Assembly (NCBI GenBank): GCA_903944895.1
Contig: CAJATL010000017.1
Location: 1 to 36,137 of the forward strand
DNA length: 36,137 nt
Direction of reading: 5' to 3'
DNA from: an uncultured Bacteroidota bacterium
GTDB lineage: Bacteria > Bacteroidota > Bacteroidia > Bacteroidales > 4484-276
The notes below the pieces were generated by a model. It ran no database searches and was not told the DNA's origin. It was given only the letters and a program-made list of their open reading frames with translations. Within the stretch, counting starts at the first letter, position 1; every line of letters begins with the position of its first letter. The translations under genes were made by a program, and so were the position numbers. Below are positions 23,775-33,697 of this stretch, piece by piece.

Positions 23775-24097
23775 GCTGAGCGGCATTTGTAATGCCGCTC
23801 AATGCCGCTGACAACACTGGACAATTTGCAATTGTCCAAAAAATATTTGACTGATGGAACATAATGCATTTTGTTGAATTGCAAATTCAACAAAGCTCAA
23901 AGCGGCATTACAAATGCCGCTGAGCCGGGGCTGATTTGAATGCCTCGCTGAGCGGCATTTGCAATGCCGCTCACAACACTGGACAATTTGCAATTATCCA
24001 AAAATTATTCTGACGAAACATAATGCATTTTGTTGAATTACAAATTCAATCCCGATAGCTATCGGGAATCAAAGCGGCATTGCAAATGCCGCTCAGC
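23775..24097. repeat. Tandem pair of 151-bp composite palindromic elements
   Basis: Element 1 spans 23775-23925 and element 2 spans 23947-24097. Each starts with GCTGAGCGGCATTTG and ends with its near complement. In between are the hairpins GGACAATTTGCAATTGTCC (or a one-base variant) and TTGAATTGCAAATTCAA, plus a shared ACATAATGCATTTTG stretch. All hairpins share an ATTTGYAAT-type core. Element 2 carries an extra CCCGATAGCTATCGGG palindrome at 24051-24066. The pair ends about 60 bp before the GH144 promoter. Confidence 0.8.
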
Positions 24098-24157
24098 CTG
24101 GGCATCAAACAAACTTCAAATGTTTTCGCTAAAACTTCCCCAAATGTCCTATTTTAC

Positions 24158-24165
24158 TAAATTTG
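24158..24165 (+). promoter_or_regulatory. Candidate −7 element of the GH operon
   Basis: TAAATTTG matches the Bacteroidota −7 consensus exactly. It lies 29 bp before the ATG of the first GH144 gene. A clear −33 element was not found, which would fit activator dependence. Confidence 0.5.
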
Positions 24166-24194
24166 CAAGCTAACGCACTCAGGAATAATTTGAA

Positions 24195-25550
24195 ATGAAA
24201 ACACGACTTACCTTAGCATTTTTACTTTTGACTATGATGGGTTTAAATGCCCAAAATGCGGTTAATACCGGGAATATCCCAAATTCGATAAAACCCGTCG
24301 GCATCATCCAGGGATTATCCGATTCGGCTTTGCTGGATGTCGTGCAGCGACAGACTTTCCGTTATTTCTGGGATTTTGCCCATCCGGTAAGCGGAATGGC
24401 CCGCGAACGCAGCAATGTAGCCTTCGGTTATGGCGATGAAGTTGTTACAACCGGCGGAACCGGGTTTGGGGTTATGGCCACCATCGTTGCTACGGAACGG
24501 GGCTGGATTCCGAGAGATGATGCTGCAAAGCATTTATTAAAAATGGTAAAATTCTTATCCAAAGCAGAAGCTTACCACGGCGTTTTCCCGCACTGGATGG
24601 ACGGTTCCACAGGAAAAACAATTCCTTTCAGCCGCAAAGATGATGGCGCCGACCTGGTTGAAACTTCCTATTTATTTCAAGGCTTGCTGTGTGTGAGGCA
24701 ATATTTTGATGGCCGCAGCAACATCGAAACCGAATTACGCAACCGCATCAACTGGCTTTGGAACGACATCGAGTGGAACTGGTTTACAAAAGGAGGCGAA
24801 GAAGTTTTGTACTGGCACTGGAGCCCCAATAACGGCTGGGCCATGAATTTTCCGGTGAGGGGATTCAACGAATGTTTGATTTTGTACGTCCTGGCAGCCA
24901 GCGGCGAACAATACCCGGTAAACAGCGCCGTGTATCACCTGGGCTGGGCGCAAAGCAGCTTTTTCAAGAACGGTAAAGAATTTTATGGCATCAAACTGCC
25001 ACTTGGATTCGATTATGGCGGGCCGCTTTTCTTCTCGCATTATTCGTTCCTTGGCCTTGATCCGAACGGATTGTCCGACCGCTACGCCAATTATTGGGAA
25101 CAGAATAAAAATCACACGCTCATTAACCGTGCACATTGCATCTCAAATCCCAACAAATTTAAAGGTTATGGCGAAAATTGCTGGGGGCTGACGGCAAGCG
25201 ATAATCACCAGGGTTATGGCGCACACGCTCCCGACAACGATTTGGGTGTAATTTCGCCAACGGCGGCACTCTCGGCATTTCCTTACACACCGGAATATTC
25301 GATGCGGGCTTTGCGGCATTTTTATTACGATCTGGGCGATAAAATCTGGAGCGATTACGGTTTTGTAGATGCTTTTAACGAAAGTGAGGGCTGGTACGCC
25401 AAATCCCACCTTGCCATCGATCAGGGTCCCATCATTGTGATGATCGAAAATTACCGGTCGGGCTTACTATGGAAATTATTCATGAGCTGCCCGGAAATAC
25501 AGCAAGGGCTGAAGAAGTTGGATTTTGAAAGTCCGTGTTTCAATCACTAA
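24195..25550 (+). CDS. GH144-family beta-1,2-glucanase (copy 1)
   Basis: A 451-residue secreted protein with a signal peptide (residues 1-20, ending 'MMGLNAQ'). The (alpha/alpha)6 catalytic domain fills the rest. It has the family's 'RQTFRYFWDFAHP' start, 'GGTGFGVMATIVATERG', 'DDGADLVETSYLF' (D153, E156) and 'RGFNECL' (E226). These acids seem to correspond to the Asp/Glu/Glu set studied in the Chitinophaga pinensis enzyme. GH144 enzymes cut beta-1,2-glucan to sophorooligosaccharides; a related Parabacteroides enzyme releases sophorose. It is the first gene of the operon and probably periplasmic. Its closeness to the next gene points to tandem duplication. Confidence 0.9.
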   Translation: MKTRLTLAFLLLTMMGLNAQNAVNTGNIPNSIKPVGIIQGLSDSALLDVVQRQTFRYFWDFAHPVSGMARERSNVAFGYGDEVVTTGGTGFGVMATIVATERGWIPRDDAAKHLLKMVKFLSKAEAYHGVFPHWMDGSTGKTIPFSRKDDGADLVETSYLFQGLLCVRQYFDGRSNIETELRNRINWLWNDIEWNWFTKGGEEVLYWHWSPNNGWAMNFPVRGFNECLILYVLAASGEQYPVNSAVYHLGWAQSSFFKNGKEFYGIKLPLGFDYGGPLFFSHYSFLGLDPNGLSDRYANYWEQNKNHTLINRAHCISNPNKFKGYGENCWGLTASDNHQGYGAHAPDNDLGVISPTAALSAFPYTPEYSMRALRHFYYDLGDKIWSDYGFVDAFNESEGWYAKSHLAIDQGPIIVMIENYRSGLLWKLFMSCPEIQQGLKKLDFESPCFNH

Positions 25551-25577
25551 AATCCTCACAGGTTTTGCAGCGGGTTG

Positions 25578-25655
25578 AAACCTACCAGGTCTATTAGACC
25601 TGTGAGGTTTTGTGACTTGATGAAACCTCACAGGTTTTGCAAACCTGGTAGGTTT
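25578..25655. repeat. Two AAACCT-type hairpins between GH144 genes
   Basis: AAACCTACCAGGTCT (25578-25592) pairs with AGACCTGTGAGGTTT (25596-25610), and AAACCTCACAGGTTT (25623-25637) pairs with AAACCTGGTAGGTTT (25641-25655). Both are imperfect. A third relative lies at 27165-27197. They could act as weak terminators or RNA-stability elements that set expression of each gene; no T run follows. Confidence 0.65.
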
Positions 25656-25726
25656 AAAACCAGGTATTTAACAGTAATTTTTATCGAAAATTAAGAAGAA
25701 AACAAACATTCTGAAACAAGAAGAAA

Positions 25727-27151
25727 ATGAATACAAAAAAACTATTTACGCTTACTGTGTTTTTGATGGTGAGTTTTGTTTTGATGGCTCAGAAAGCCAG
25801 AAAAAATGATGAGCAGCCAGGTTACATCAAGCCTGTCGGAATTATTCAGGGTTTATCCGATTCAGCTTTGCTGGATGTGGTGCAGCGACAGACTTTCCGG
25901 TTCTTCTGGGAATATGCCCACCCGGTGAGTGGCCTCGCACGTGAAAGAAGCACAACAGTTAAATGCGATTATTACTGGGATTTTATAAACGAAGCCGACG
26001 ATGTTCCCAATTTTGGCACCGGAACTTTTGGTTCCGAAGATTGCGCCATCGGCGGCACCGGCTTTGGCATTATGGCCACCATCGTTGCGGTGGAACGTGG
26101 GTGGATTGGTCGCGACACTGCCGTCAGGCATTTGGTGAAAATGGTTGATTTCCTGAACAAAGCCGACAGCTATCACGGCATTTTCCCGCATTTTATGAAT
26201 GGAACAACCGGCAAAACTGTCCCTTTCGGCAATCTGGATGATGGCGCCGACATCGTCGAAACCAGCTATTTATTTATGGGACTGCTGTGCGCACGGGAAT
26301 ATTTTAATGCCGACACTCCCATCGAGACTTATTATCGCAACCGCATTACCAACCTATGGAATATTGCCAACTGGAACTGGCACACCAACGGCAATAATGC
26401 CATGCTTTGGTGGCACTGGAGCGTCGAAAACGGTTTTGATATGAATTTCCCGATCCGTGGATTTAACGAATGTCTGATAACGTACATCATGTCGGCCTCC
26501 TCCCCTACCCACGCGATTCCTTCTGATGTTTATTTTAACGGCTGGGTAAACAGTACATCTTATCTGAATGGAAAAACCTATTACGACATCAAGCTGCCCC
26601 TGGGTTTTGAATACGGCGGACCGCTGTTTTTTGCGCATTATACCTTTTTGGGAATAGACCCGCGCGGCCTCAAAGACTGGCACACCGATTATCTGGAACA
26701 AAATACCAATCACACGCTCATCAACCGGGCTTACTGTATCGATAATCCCAAAAATTTTAAAGGTTACGGCGAAAACTGCTGGGGGCTAACCGCAGGCGAC
26801 AGCTACAAAGGTTACGTTGCGCACTGCCCGGAGTGGGACAAAAGCGTGATTCAGCCAACAGCGGCCTTATCTTCGTTTCCCTACACCCCGGAATATTCGA
26901 TGCAGGCTTTACGGCATTTTTATTACGATCTGGGCGATAAAATCTGGTCGGAATACGGCTTTGTAGATGGCTTTAGCGAGGAGCAGAACTGGTACGCCAA
27001 ATCACACCTCGCCATTGATCAGGGACCCATTATCGTGATGATCGAAAACTACCGGACAGGCTTGTTTTGGAAGCTTTTTATGCAAATTCCGGATGTACAG
27101 AACGGATTAAAAAAGTTGGGATTTGAAAGTCCGTGGTTAAACAATAAATAA
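25727..27151 (+). CDS. GH144-family beta-1,2-glucanase (copy 2)
   Basis: A 474-residue paralogue of copy 1 with a signal peptide ('FVLMAQ', cleaved near 22). The region before the catalytic domain matches copy 1 almost word for word ('GIIQGLSDSALLDVVQRQT'). The acids are D175 and E178 in 'DDGADIVETS' and E248 in 'RGFNECL'. It has an insertion of about 20-25 residues near 78-105 ('DYYWDFINEADDVPNFGTG') that copy 1 lacks; by position it may lie near the substrate cleft, which could alter chain-length preference. Hairpins of the AAACCT type lie before and after the gene. Confidence 0.9.
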   Translation: MNTKKLFTLTVFLMVSFVLMAQKARKNDEQPGYIKPVGIIQGLSDSALLDVVQRQTFRFFWEYAHPVSGLARERSTTVKCDYYWDFINEADDVPNFGTGTFGSEDCAIGGTGFGIMATIVAVERGWIGRDTAVRHLVKMVDFLNKADSYHGIFPHFMNGTTGKTVPFGNLDDGADIVETSYLFMGLLCAREYFNADTPIETYYRNRITNLWNIANWNWHTNGNNAMLWWHWSVENGFDMNFPIRGFNECLITYIMSASSPTHAIPSDVYFNGWVNSTSYLNGKTYYDIKLPLGFEYGGPLFFAHYTFLGIDPRGLKDWHTDYLEQNTNHTLINRAYCIDNPKNFKGYGENCWGLTAGDSYKGYVAHCPEWDKSVIQPTAALSSFPYTPEYSMQALRHFYYDLGDKIWSEYGFVDGFSEEQNWYAKSHLAIDQGPIIVMIENYRTGLFWKLFMQIPDVQNGLKKLGFESPWLNNK

Positions 27152-27164
27152 GTCTGAAAAGCCA

Positions 27165-27197
27165 AAACCTAACAGGTTTTAAAAACCTGTTAGGTTT
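27165..27197. repeat. Perfect 33-bp palindrome after GH144 copy 2
   Basis: AAACCTAACAGGTTTT (27165-27180) and AAAACCTGTTAGGTTT (27182-27197) are exact complements around one base. It is 13 bp past the stop codon and could slow or end transcription or protect the 3' end of the message. Confidence 0.7.
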
Positions 27198-27271
27198 ATA
27201 ATCAGCAAGTTAATAATTATAAAAAGCATAAAGCACTTTTTTTGGTGCTAACATAATTAACTTTAAAAAAT

Positions 27272-29437
27272 ATGTCGAAAATCTATTTACTGTTTTTTTG
27301 TCTCGTGTTCTCCCTGCCATTATTGGCACAGGAGTATGAATATAACTACAGTTTTTTCACCAACAGCCCGATTGCCGGTGGTTATTATTATAGTTGGGTA
27401 AGTTCGGTCGGTGGTTCTTTGGTTAAAGATTCCGACAAAAGACTGCCCATTAGCGAAACGGTTTTTCACACTCCCGGCACTGCGTTGGAATTGCAATACC
27501 AAAACGCAGCCGATGGAAATTGGCAGGTAAGCGTTTACTACAACGAAAAACGGGGAATGGATCATTTCAGGAAAGCGACTGTTCTTTCGTTTTGGATGTT
27601 GACTTCATCAACAACAAAAAATGACTTACCACAGGTACAACTCATGGCAAAGGACAGCAGCCTTTCTTCGCCTTACGCGCTAACTACCATAAAAGCAAAT
27701 GAATGGAAGCAGGTGATGTTACCACTTTCTTCATTTAAATATTTTGATAGCAGAAATGTCGAAAATTGCATCGCGGTTGTTTTTTCGCAATCCAGAAAAG
27801 AAGCAGGCAACCTACAAACCATCTATATTGATGATATCGAATTTTTTCCTTCTGCCATCTCCGCGCCTGTTTTAACCGAACCCAAAATAACCTCCGCCAA
27901 AGGTTACGCCATGCATGTTGATCTTACCTGGCCGGTTATTAAAGATAAAAACATTCACCTTGTCAAAATTTACAGGTCCGAAAAAGGGAACGATTGTCAG
28001 GCGGTGGGCATCCAACAGCCTTACACCAACTGTTATGCTGATTTTACCGGCGAAACAGGTAAAAAGTACGATTACATAATTTCCTTCCTGAACGATAATT
28101 ATCAGGAAACGGAATTATCAGCGCCGGTTTCAGCCGAAACAAAACCGATGACCGACGATGAATTGCTCACCATGGTTCAGGAAGCCAGTTTCCGGTATTA
28201 TTGGGATGATGCCGAAACAAACAGTGGAATGGCAAAAGAGAACATTCCCGGCAGACAAAACATGATTGCCTCCGGCGCTTCCGGTTTTGGTATCATGGCT
28301 TTAATTGTTGGCACCGAAAGAGGTTTTATTTCACGGGATGAATCCGTAGCCCGCTTTGTAAAAATTGTTGATTTCCTGGAAAAGGCCGAAACTTTTCACG
28401 GCGCTTACCCTCATTTTATTGATGGCCCAAGCGGTAAAGTGGAACCGTTTTTCGGCAACCGGGATAATGGAGCCGATCTCGTTGAAACTTCCTTTTTATT
28501 GCAGGGATTATTGGCTGCCCGGCAATATTTTACCGGCAACAGCGATCAGGAACAACTCATCAGGGACAAGATAACGGCCATTTGGGAAAAGGTTGAATGG
28601 GACTGGTTCAGGAAAACGCCGGACAGCAAATTTTTATTCTGGCACTGGTCGCCTGACCAGAAATGGATCATCAACCATAATTTGATCGGTTGGAACGAAA
28701 CAATGGTCACCTACCTCCTGGCCATTGCATCGCCATCGCATCCAGTTCCAGCCAGCATGTATTACAGCGGTTGGGCGAATCAGGATAAAACAGGGCAGGA
28801 ATATCGCTCAGCCTGGGGCCAAACCACTGATGGCTCGATGTATTCAAATGGAAATACCTATTTTGGGATTAAACTCGATGTGGGCGTTTCAAACGGCGGT
28901 CCGCTTTTCTTTACCCATTATTCATACATGGGCTATGATCCACACTTGATTACCGACAAATACACCAATTATTTCGTCAACAATCAGAACATTGCTCAGA
29001 TAAACCACAGCTATTGTGTTCAGAATCCCAACAATTACAAGGGTTACGGCGATGATGCCTGGGGTTTGACGGCCAGCGATGGCCCATTTAATTATTCGGC
29101 AGATGAACCTGTTTCCAGGCAGGATTTCGGGAAGCTCACGCCTACCGGAGCTATCAGCTCTTTTCCTTACACACCGGAGGAATCGATGAAAGCGCTCAAA
29201 AATTATTACTTCAATTACGGCAAATTCCTTTGGGGCGAATACGGCTTTAAAGATGCTTTTAATCTCACCCACAACTGGTGTTCCGAAATTTACATGGGAC
29301 TCAACCAGGCACCAATGACCGTGATGATCGAAAACTACCGCACAGGCCTGATCTGGAAGCTTTTCATGAGCAATGCCGACATCCTGAATGGGTTAAAAAA
29401 GCTGGAAGATGAAACTCAGAAACAAACTAAAAACTAA
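27272..29437 (+). CDS. Multidomain GH144 protein with N-terminal beta-sandwich
   Basis: A 721-residue secreted protein. After a signal peptide (residues 1-20) it has a beta-sandwich, CBM-like domain (~21-192) ending 'YIDDIEFFP', then an FN3-like domain (~196-290), then a GH144 domain (~293-712). Acids corresponding to the other copies are D402 and E405 ('NGADLVETSFLL') and E476 ('GWNETMV'). The third motif is GWNE where copies 1 and 2 have GFNE. The C-terminal part resembles the other copies less closely than they resemble each other. The N-terminal domain may bind glucan or the cell surface. It starts a tight cluster: GH31 follows after 12 bp. Confidence 0.87.
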   Translation: MSKIYLLFFCLVFSLPLLAQEYEYNYSFFTNSPIAGGYYYSWVSSVGGSLVKDSDKRLPISETVFHTPGTALELQYQNAADGNWQVSVYYNEKRGMDHFRKATVLSFWMLTSSTTKNDLPQVQLMAKDSSLSSPYALTTIKANEWKQVMLPLSSFKYFDSRNVENCIAVVFSQSRKEAGNLQTIYIDDIEFFPSAISAPVLTEPKITSAKGYAMHVDLTWPVIKDKNIHLVKIYRSEKGNDCQAVGIQQPYTNCYADFTGETGKKYDYIISFLNDNYQETELSAPVSAETKPMTDDELLTMVQEASFRYYWDDAETNSGMAKENIPGRQNMIASGASGFGIMALIVGTERGFISRDESVARFVKIVDFLEKAETFHGAYPHFIDGPSGKVEPFFGNRDNGADLVETSFLLQGLLAARQYFTGNSDQEQLIRDKITAIWEKVEWDWFRKTPDSKFLFWHWSPDQKWIINHNLIGWNETMVTYLLAIASPSHPVPASMYYSGWANQDKTGQEYRSAWGQTTDGSMYSNGNTYFGIKLDVGVSNGGPLFFTHYSYMGYDPHLITDKYTNYFVNNQNIAQINHSYCVQNPNNYKGYGDDAWGLTASDGPFNYSADEPVSRQDFGKLTPTGAISSFPYTPEESMKALKNYYFNYGKFLWGEYGFKDAFNLTHNWCSEIYMGLNQAPMTVMIENYRTGLIWKLFMSNADILNGLKKLEDETQKQTKN

Positions 29438-29449
29438 GCCGCATTTCCT

Positions 29450-31939
29450 GTGAAAAACAAAATCATCCTTATCCTTTTCTTATCAGCGCTTGCCTTTACT
29501 GCCTTTTCGCAGGTAAAAAGTGTTGGGAAAATCACTTCCTGGAAAAAAATACACGGCGGCATCGAAGGCAAGACGACAACGGCCATTTTCGATGTTCATG
29601 CCTATTCTGACAATATTATCAGAATAAGAGTTTCTAAAAATGAGGCGCTGAACGATTTTTCATACACTTTGCAGGATAATAAAATTCCTTCTTTCGAAAA
29701 CGCCATTATCACCGACAAGGGTAATTTTATCGAAATCGCTACTTCAGCCATCGTTGTTGAAGTTGAGAAAGCGCCTTCGTTTCGGATAATTTTTAAAAAC
29801 AAGCAGGGCGAGTTAATTAATGAAGATTTTCCAGGCGAAGGATTCGGAACAACCTTTATCGGCGATAAAGTAAGTGTTTATAAAAAACTACACGAAGGCG
29901 AACGCTTTGTCGGGCTTGGCGAAGTGCTTGGAAACCTCGACAAACGCGGCAGTGGCTTCACGCTCAACAACACCGACACCTACAAATACGGCGATCCACG
30001 TATGCCGATGTATGTGAGTGTTCCTTTTTTTGTGGGCATTCATCACCAGATGATTTATGGCCTGTTTTTTAACAATTCGTATAAGACCTTTTTCAATTTC
30101 GGATTATCAACACCGGAGTTTTCTTCGATAAATGCCGAAGGTGGCGATGCCGATTATTTCTTCTTTTATGATCAATCGGTTGGAAAAATTATTGAACATT
30201 ACACTTCCATAACCGGTCGGATGCCTCTCCCGCCTTTATGGAGCCTGGGTTATCACCAATCGCGCTGCAGTTATTATCCGCAGGAAAATGTAAAAATCCT
30301 TGCCGAAACTTTCCGCCGGAAACAAATCCCGATTGATTGCATCGTCCTGGATGCCGATTATTTGCACGATTATGAACCTTTCAGGATTAACAAAATTCGT
30401 TTTCCGGATTTGCCCGGTCTGGCTGTCGGTTTAAAGAAACTGAACATCGAAATCACCGCTTCGGTAAACCCGGGAATTAAGATCGACAGCACCTACTTTG
30501 CCCATCACGACGGATTGAAACAAGATATTTTTGTAAAATATGCTGATGGCAGTTTGTTTGTTTCGGATATTGCCCCCAGCACGAACCATTTTCCGGATTT
30601 CACCAATCCGAAAGCCCGTGAATGGTGGATCGAAAAGATGAAATTCCTACCCGAAAACGGCATCCACGGCTACTGGAACGACATGAACGAGCCGGCAGTT
30701 GGCGGTAGTTACCTGCCCGATAATTTGCTTTTCGATTTTGATGGAAGAAAAGCCAATGCTTTGGAAGCCAAAAATGTTTTTGGGTTGCAAATGGCACGCA
30801 GCAGCTTTGAATCGGCTTTAAGATATGGTGAAGGAAGGCGTCCTTTTATTTTAACGCGCTCAGGCTTTGCAGGAGTTCAGCGCTATTCGGCGGTTTGGAC
30901 CGGCGATAATACTGCGTCAGATGAGTTTTTGCTGGGCGGCGTTTTGCTGAACAATCAGATGGGACTTTCCGGGATTCCTTTTGTCGGTCCCGATCTTGGT
31001 GGCTACATCGGCGACGGGACAAAGGAACTTTTTATAAAATGGATGGAAGTTGGCGTATTTTCACCCTATCTGAGAAACCACAAAGGATTTTTTACCACGG
31101 CCAACGAACCCTGGTCCTACGGCGAAGAGGCAGAGGCCATCGCAAAAACCTACATAGGTTTGCGATATCGCCTGATGCCTTACATTTATTCGGCTTTTTA
31201 TGAGGCTTCAACCACCGGAATGCCCGTTGCACGGAGTTTGTGCCTCGATTATCCTTTTGAAGAAAAGGTTTACAACAACCTTTTCCAGTACCAGTTTTTG
31301 TTTGGTGATGCGTTGCTGATTATTCCGGTGACCAGCCAGGAGAAAGTGAAGAAAGCCTGGCTTCCCGCCGGAGAATGGTACGATTTATTTACGGATGAAC
31401 TAATCGCCGGCGACAAGGAATGGTTGCAGGAAATCCCGGTTTATCAGATCCCCATTTATGTAAAAGCCTCTTCAGTCCTGCCGTTACAAAGCCTCGTACA
31501 ATCAACTAAAGACGAGCCTTTGGATACTTTGTTCGTTCATATCTATAATGGAAACGTAAAAAAATCATGGCTTTATTACGAAGATGCCGGCGATGGTTTC
31601 GATTATCAAAAAGGAAATTTCTGTAAAAGGAATATAGAATTTAACCCGGCCACAAACCAGCTTATCTTTGGAAGGCAGGAAGGCGATTTTTCTTCTAAAT
31701 TCAAAAAACTTAAAGTTATTTTGCACGGTTTTAATGAAGAATTTCATGTCGTTTTAATTAATCAGGCAGATTTGAAACTTGAAGATTGCAGCATCAAAAT
31801 CCTGGATGGACTCGAAAACCTGGCCGATTATTACGACAAAAATTACTACAAATCATTAAGAGAAGCAGAACCGGTTTTAAGACAAAAAATGTTCGTCATC
31901 AATAATTCATCAAACGAAATAAAAATTCAACTCAAATGA
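29450..31939 (+). CDS. GH31-family alpha-glucosidase
   Basis: An 829-residue secreted enzyme with a signal peptide (cleaved near residue 21). The start is GTG at 29450, 12 bp after the previous stop. An N-terminal beta-sandwich (~25-245) leads into the (beta/alpha)8 barrel. The catalytic nucleophile is D411 in 'GYWNDMNEP' and the acid/base is D486 in 'WTGDN'. GH31 enzymes release alpha-linked glucose or xylose from non-reducing ends. An alpha-acting enzyme in a beta-1,2-glucan operon suggests a mixed or decorated substrate. The stop codon overlaps the next start (ATGA). Confidence 0.92.
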   Translation: MKNKIILILFLSALAFTAFSQVKSVGKITSWKKIHGGIEGKTTTAIFDVHAYSDNIIRIRVSKNEALNDFSYTLQDNKIPSFENAIITDKGNFIEIATSAIVVEVEKAPSFRIIFKNKQGELINEDFPGEGFGTTFIGDKVSVYKKLHEGERFVGLGEVLGNLDKRGSGFTLNNTDTYKYGDPRMPMYVSVPFFVGIHHQMIYGLFFNNSYKTFFNFGLSTPEFSSINAEGGDADYFFFYDQSVGKIIEHYTSITGRMPLPPLWSLGYHQSRCSYYPQENVKILAETFRRKQIPIDCIVLDADYLHDYEPFRINKIRFPDLPGLAVGLKKLNIEITASVNPGIKIDSTYFAHHDGLKQDIFVKYADGSLFVSDIAPSTNHFPDFTNPKAREWWIEKMKFLPENGIHGYWNDMNEPAVGGSYLPDNLLFDFDGRKANALEAKNVFGLQMARSSFESALRYGEGRRPFILTRSGFAGVQRYSAVWTGDNTASDEFLLGGVLLNNQMGLSGIPFVGPDLGGYIGDGTKELFIKWMEVGVFSPYLRNHKGFFTTANEPWSYGEEAEAIAKTYIGLRYRLMPYIYSAFYEASTTGMPVARSLCLDYPFEEKVYNNLFQYQFLFGDALLIIPVTSQEKVKKAWLPAGEWYDLFTDELIAGDKEWLQEIPVYQIPIYVKASSVLPLQSLVQSTKDEPLDTLFVHIYNGNVKKSWLYYEDAGDGFDYQKGNFCKRNIEFNPATNQLIFGRQEGDFSSKFKKLKVILHGFNEEFHVVLINQADLKLEDCSIKILDGLENLADYYDKNYYKSLREAEPVLRQKMFVINNSSNEIKIQLK

Positions 31940-33681
31940 GATTTATAAAATTACTTTTGATCATCCTGGTGGCTGTCACAACTGGCTTTCAGGCCGCAGC
32001 CCAGCAAAAAACCTACTGCAATCCGATGAATCTGGATTACGGCTTCACCCCTATTCCAAACTTTTCGGAATGGGGAAAACACCGCGCCACTGCCGACCCG
32101 GTAATTGTGAATTACAAAGGCGATTTTTATCTCTTTTCGACCAATCAATGGGGCTATTGGTGGAGTCCGGATTTAAGCAACTGGACTTTTGTTTCAAAGT
32201 CGTTTCTGCGGCCCGACCACCACGTTTATGACGACCTTTGCGCGCCTGCCGTCTGGGTTCAGGGTGACACTTTGCTGGTTTTCGGATCTACTTATTCGCG
32301 GGAATTTCCAATCTGGATGAGCACCAATCCCAAAGCTAACGAATGGAAAGAAGTTGTTCATAAATTCGACATCGGCGGCTGGGACCCTGCCTTTTTTGTG
32401 GATGACGACGGCAAACTTTACATGTACAACGGCAGCAGCAACAACTTCCCGCTTTATGGCATTGAGCTGAACCGCAAAACCTTCGAACCTTACGGAACAC
32501 GTGAACCTTTGTTACTTTTAAATGACGACAGGTTTGGCTGTCACCGCTTTGGCGAAAATATGGACAACACTTTTCTCGATCCGTTTATCGAAGGCGCCTG
32601 GATGACCAAACACAACGGCAAATACTACCTCCAGTATGGTGCGCCGGGAACCGAGTTCAGCGGTTATTCCGACGGTGTTGCCATCTCCGACAAGCCACTC
32701 AACGGATTTCAACATCAGTCGTTGCCGCTTTCATATAAACCAGGCGGATTTGCCCGTGGTGCCGGTCATGGATCAACTTTCCAGGATAACTGGGGAAATT
32801 ACTGGCATGTGAGCACGGTTCCGGTTTCGGTAAAAAACAACTTCGAGCGCCGCAATGGCTTTTGGCCTGCAGGTTTCGACAAGGATGATGTGATGTACTG
32901 CAACACTGTTTTTGGCGATTTTCCGCATTACCTCCCTGATGGAAAAGCCGACCACCTGCAAAGCCGTTTTACAGGCTGGATGATCCTGAACTACAATAAA
33001 CCGGTCACGGTTTCGTCAACGTATGGAAGTTTTTATGCAAACAATGCCGTCGACGAAAAAATCCAGACTTACTGGTGCGCCGCCAGCGATAAGGCCGGCG
33101 AGTGGATCGCTTCCGATTTGGGCGAAGTTTCGACAGTTAGGGCCGTCCAGATAAATTACGCCGACCAGGATGCAACCATTCTTGGGAAAAGCACCGAAAT
33201 TTATCATCAATACAAAATCTGGTATTCGATGGATGGAAAAAAATGGAGCATCTTGATTGATAAAAGCAAAAATACTACCGACGTCCCACACGATTACATC
33301 GAACTGCCTCAGCCTGTGGAAGCTCGCTACATCAAACTCGAAAACATCCATGTTGCCAACGGGAAATTTGCCATCAGCGGCCTGCGTGTTTTTGGCAATG
33401 GCCACGGCGAAAAACCCGGACAGGTTAAAAATTTTATCGTACTTCGCACCGAAAAAGACAAACGCAGCGCATGGCTGAAATGGAAACCTGTTGACAATGC
33501 TTTTGCTTACAACATTTACACTGGAATCGATGCCGATAAATTGTACAACTGCATCATGGTATATGGCAGCAACGAATATTATTTTAAGGCTATGGATAAA
33601 GATAAATCCTATTATTTTACAATCGAAGCAATCAACGAAAACGGGGTTTCGATAAGAACAGAAATCATTAAAAGTGAATAA
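31936..33681 (+). CDS. GH43-type protein with discoidin and FN3-like domains
   Basis: A 581-residue secreted protein with a signal peptide (residues 1-23). The five-bladed propeller (~26-340) has the expected acids: D54 in 'ATADPVIV', D150 in 'GGWDPAFF' and E219 in 'FIEGAWM'. A discoidin (F5/8C) domain follows at ~345-475 and an FN3-like domain at ~483-577. GH43 usually acts on arabinose, xylose or galactose. I cannot assign the subfamily or sugar. It overlaps the GH31 stop codon by four bases, so translation is probably coupled. The discoidin domain may hold it to glycans. Confidence 0.87.
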   Translation: MRFIKLLLIILVAVTTGFQAAAQQKTYCNPMNLDYGFTPIPNFSEWGKHRATADPVIVNYKGDFYLFSTNQWGYWWSPDLSNWTFVSKSFLRPDHHVYDDLCAPAVWVQGDTLLVFGSTYSREFPIWMSTNPKANEWKEVVHKFDIGGWDPAFFVDDDGKLYMYNGSSNNFPLYGIELNRKTFEPYGTREPLLLLNDDRFGCHRFGENMDNTFLDPFIEGAWMTKHNGKYYLQYGAPGTEFSGYSDGVAISDKPLNGFQHQSLPLSYKPGGFARGAGHGSTFQDNWGNYWHVSTVPVSVKNNFERRNGFWPAGFDKDDVMYCNTVFGDFPHYLPDGKADHLQSRFTGWMILNYNKPVTVSSTYGSFYANNAVDEKIQTYWCAASDKAGEWIASDLGEVSTVRAVQINYADQDATILGKSTEIYHQYKIWYSMDGKKWSILIDKSKNTTDVPHDYIELPQPVEARYIKLENIHVANGKFAISGLRVFGNGHGEKPGQVKNFIVLRTEKDKRSAWLKWKPVDNAFAYNIYTGIDADKLYNCIMVYGSNEYYFKAMDKDKSYYFTIEAINENGVSIRTEIIKSE

Positions 33682-33697
33682 ATTAATAAAGTAAACA

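Noticed and set aside
24195-27151. GH144 copies 1 and 2 as an assembly duplication
   Set aside because: They differ at many residues and copy 2 has its own insertion, so they are real paralogues.
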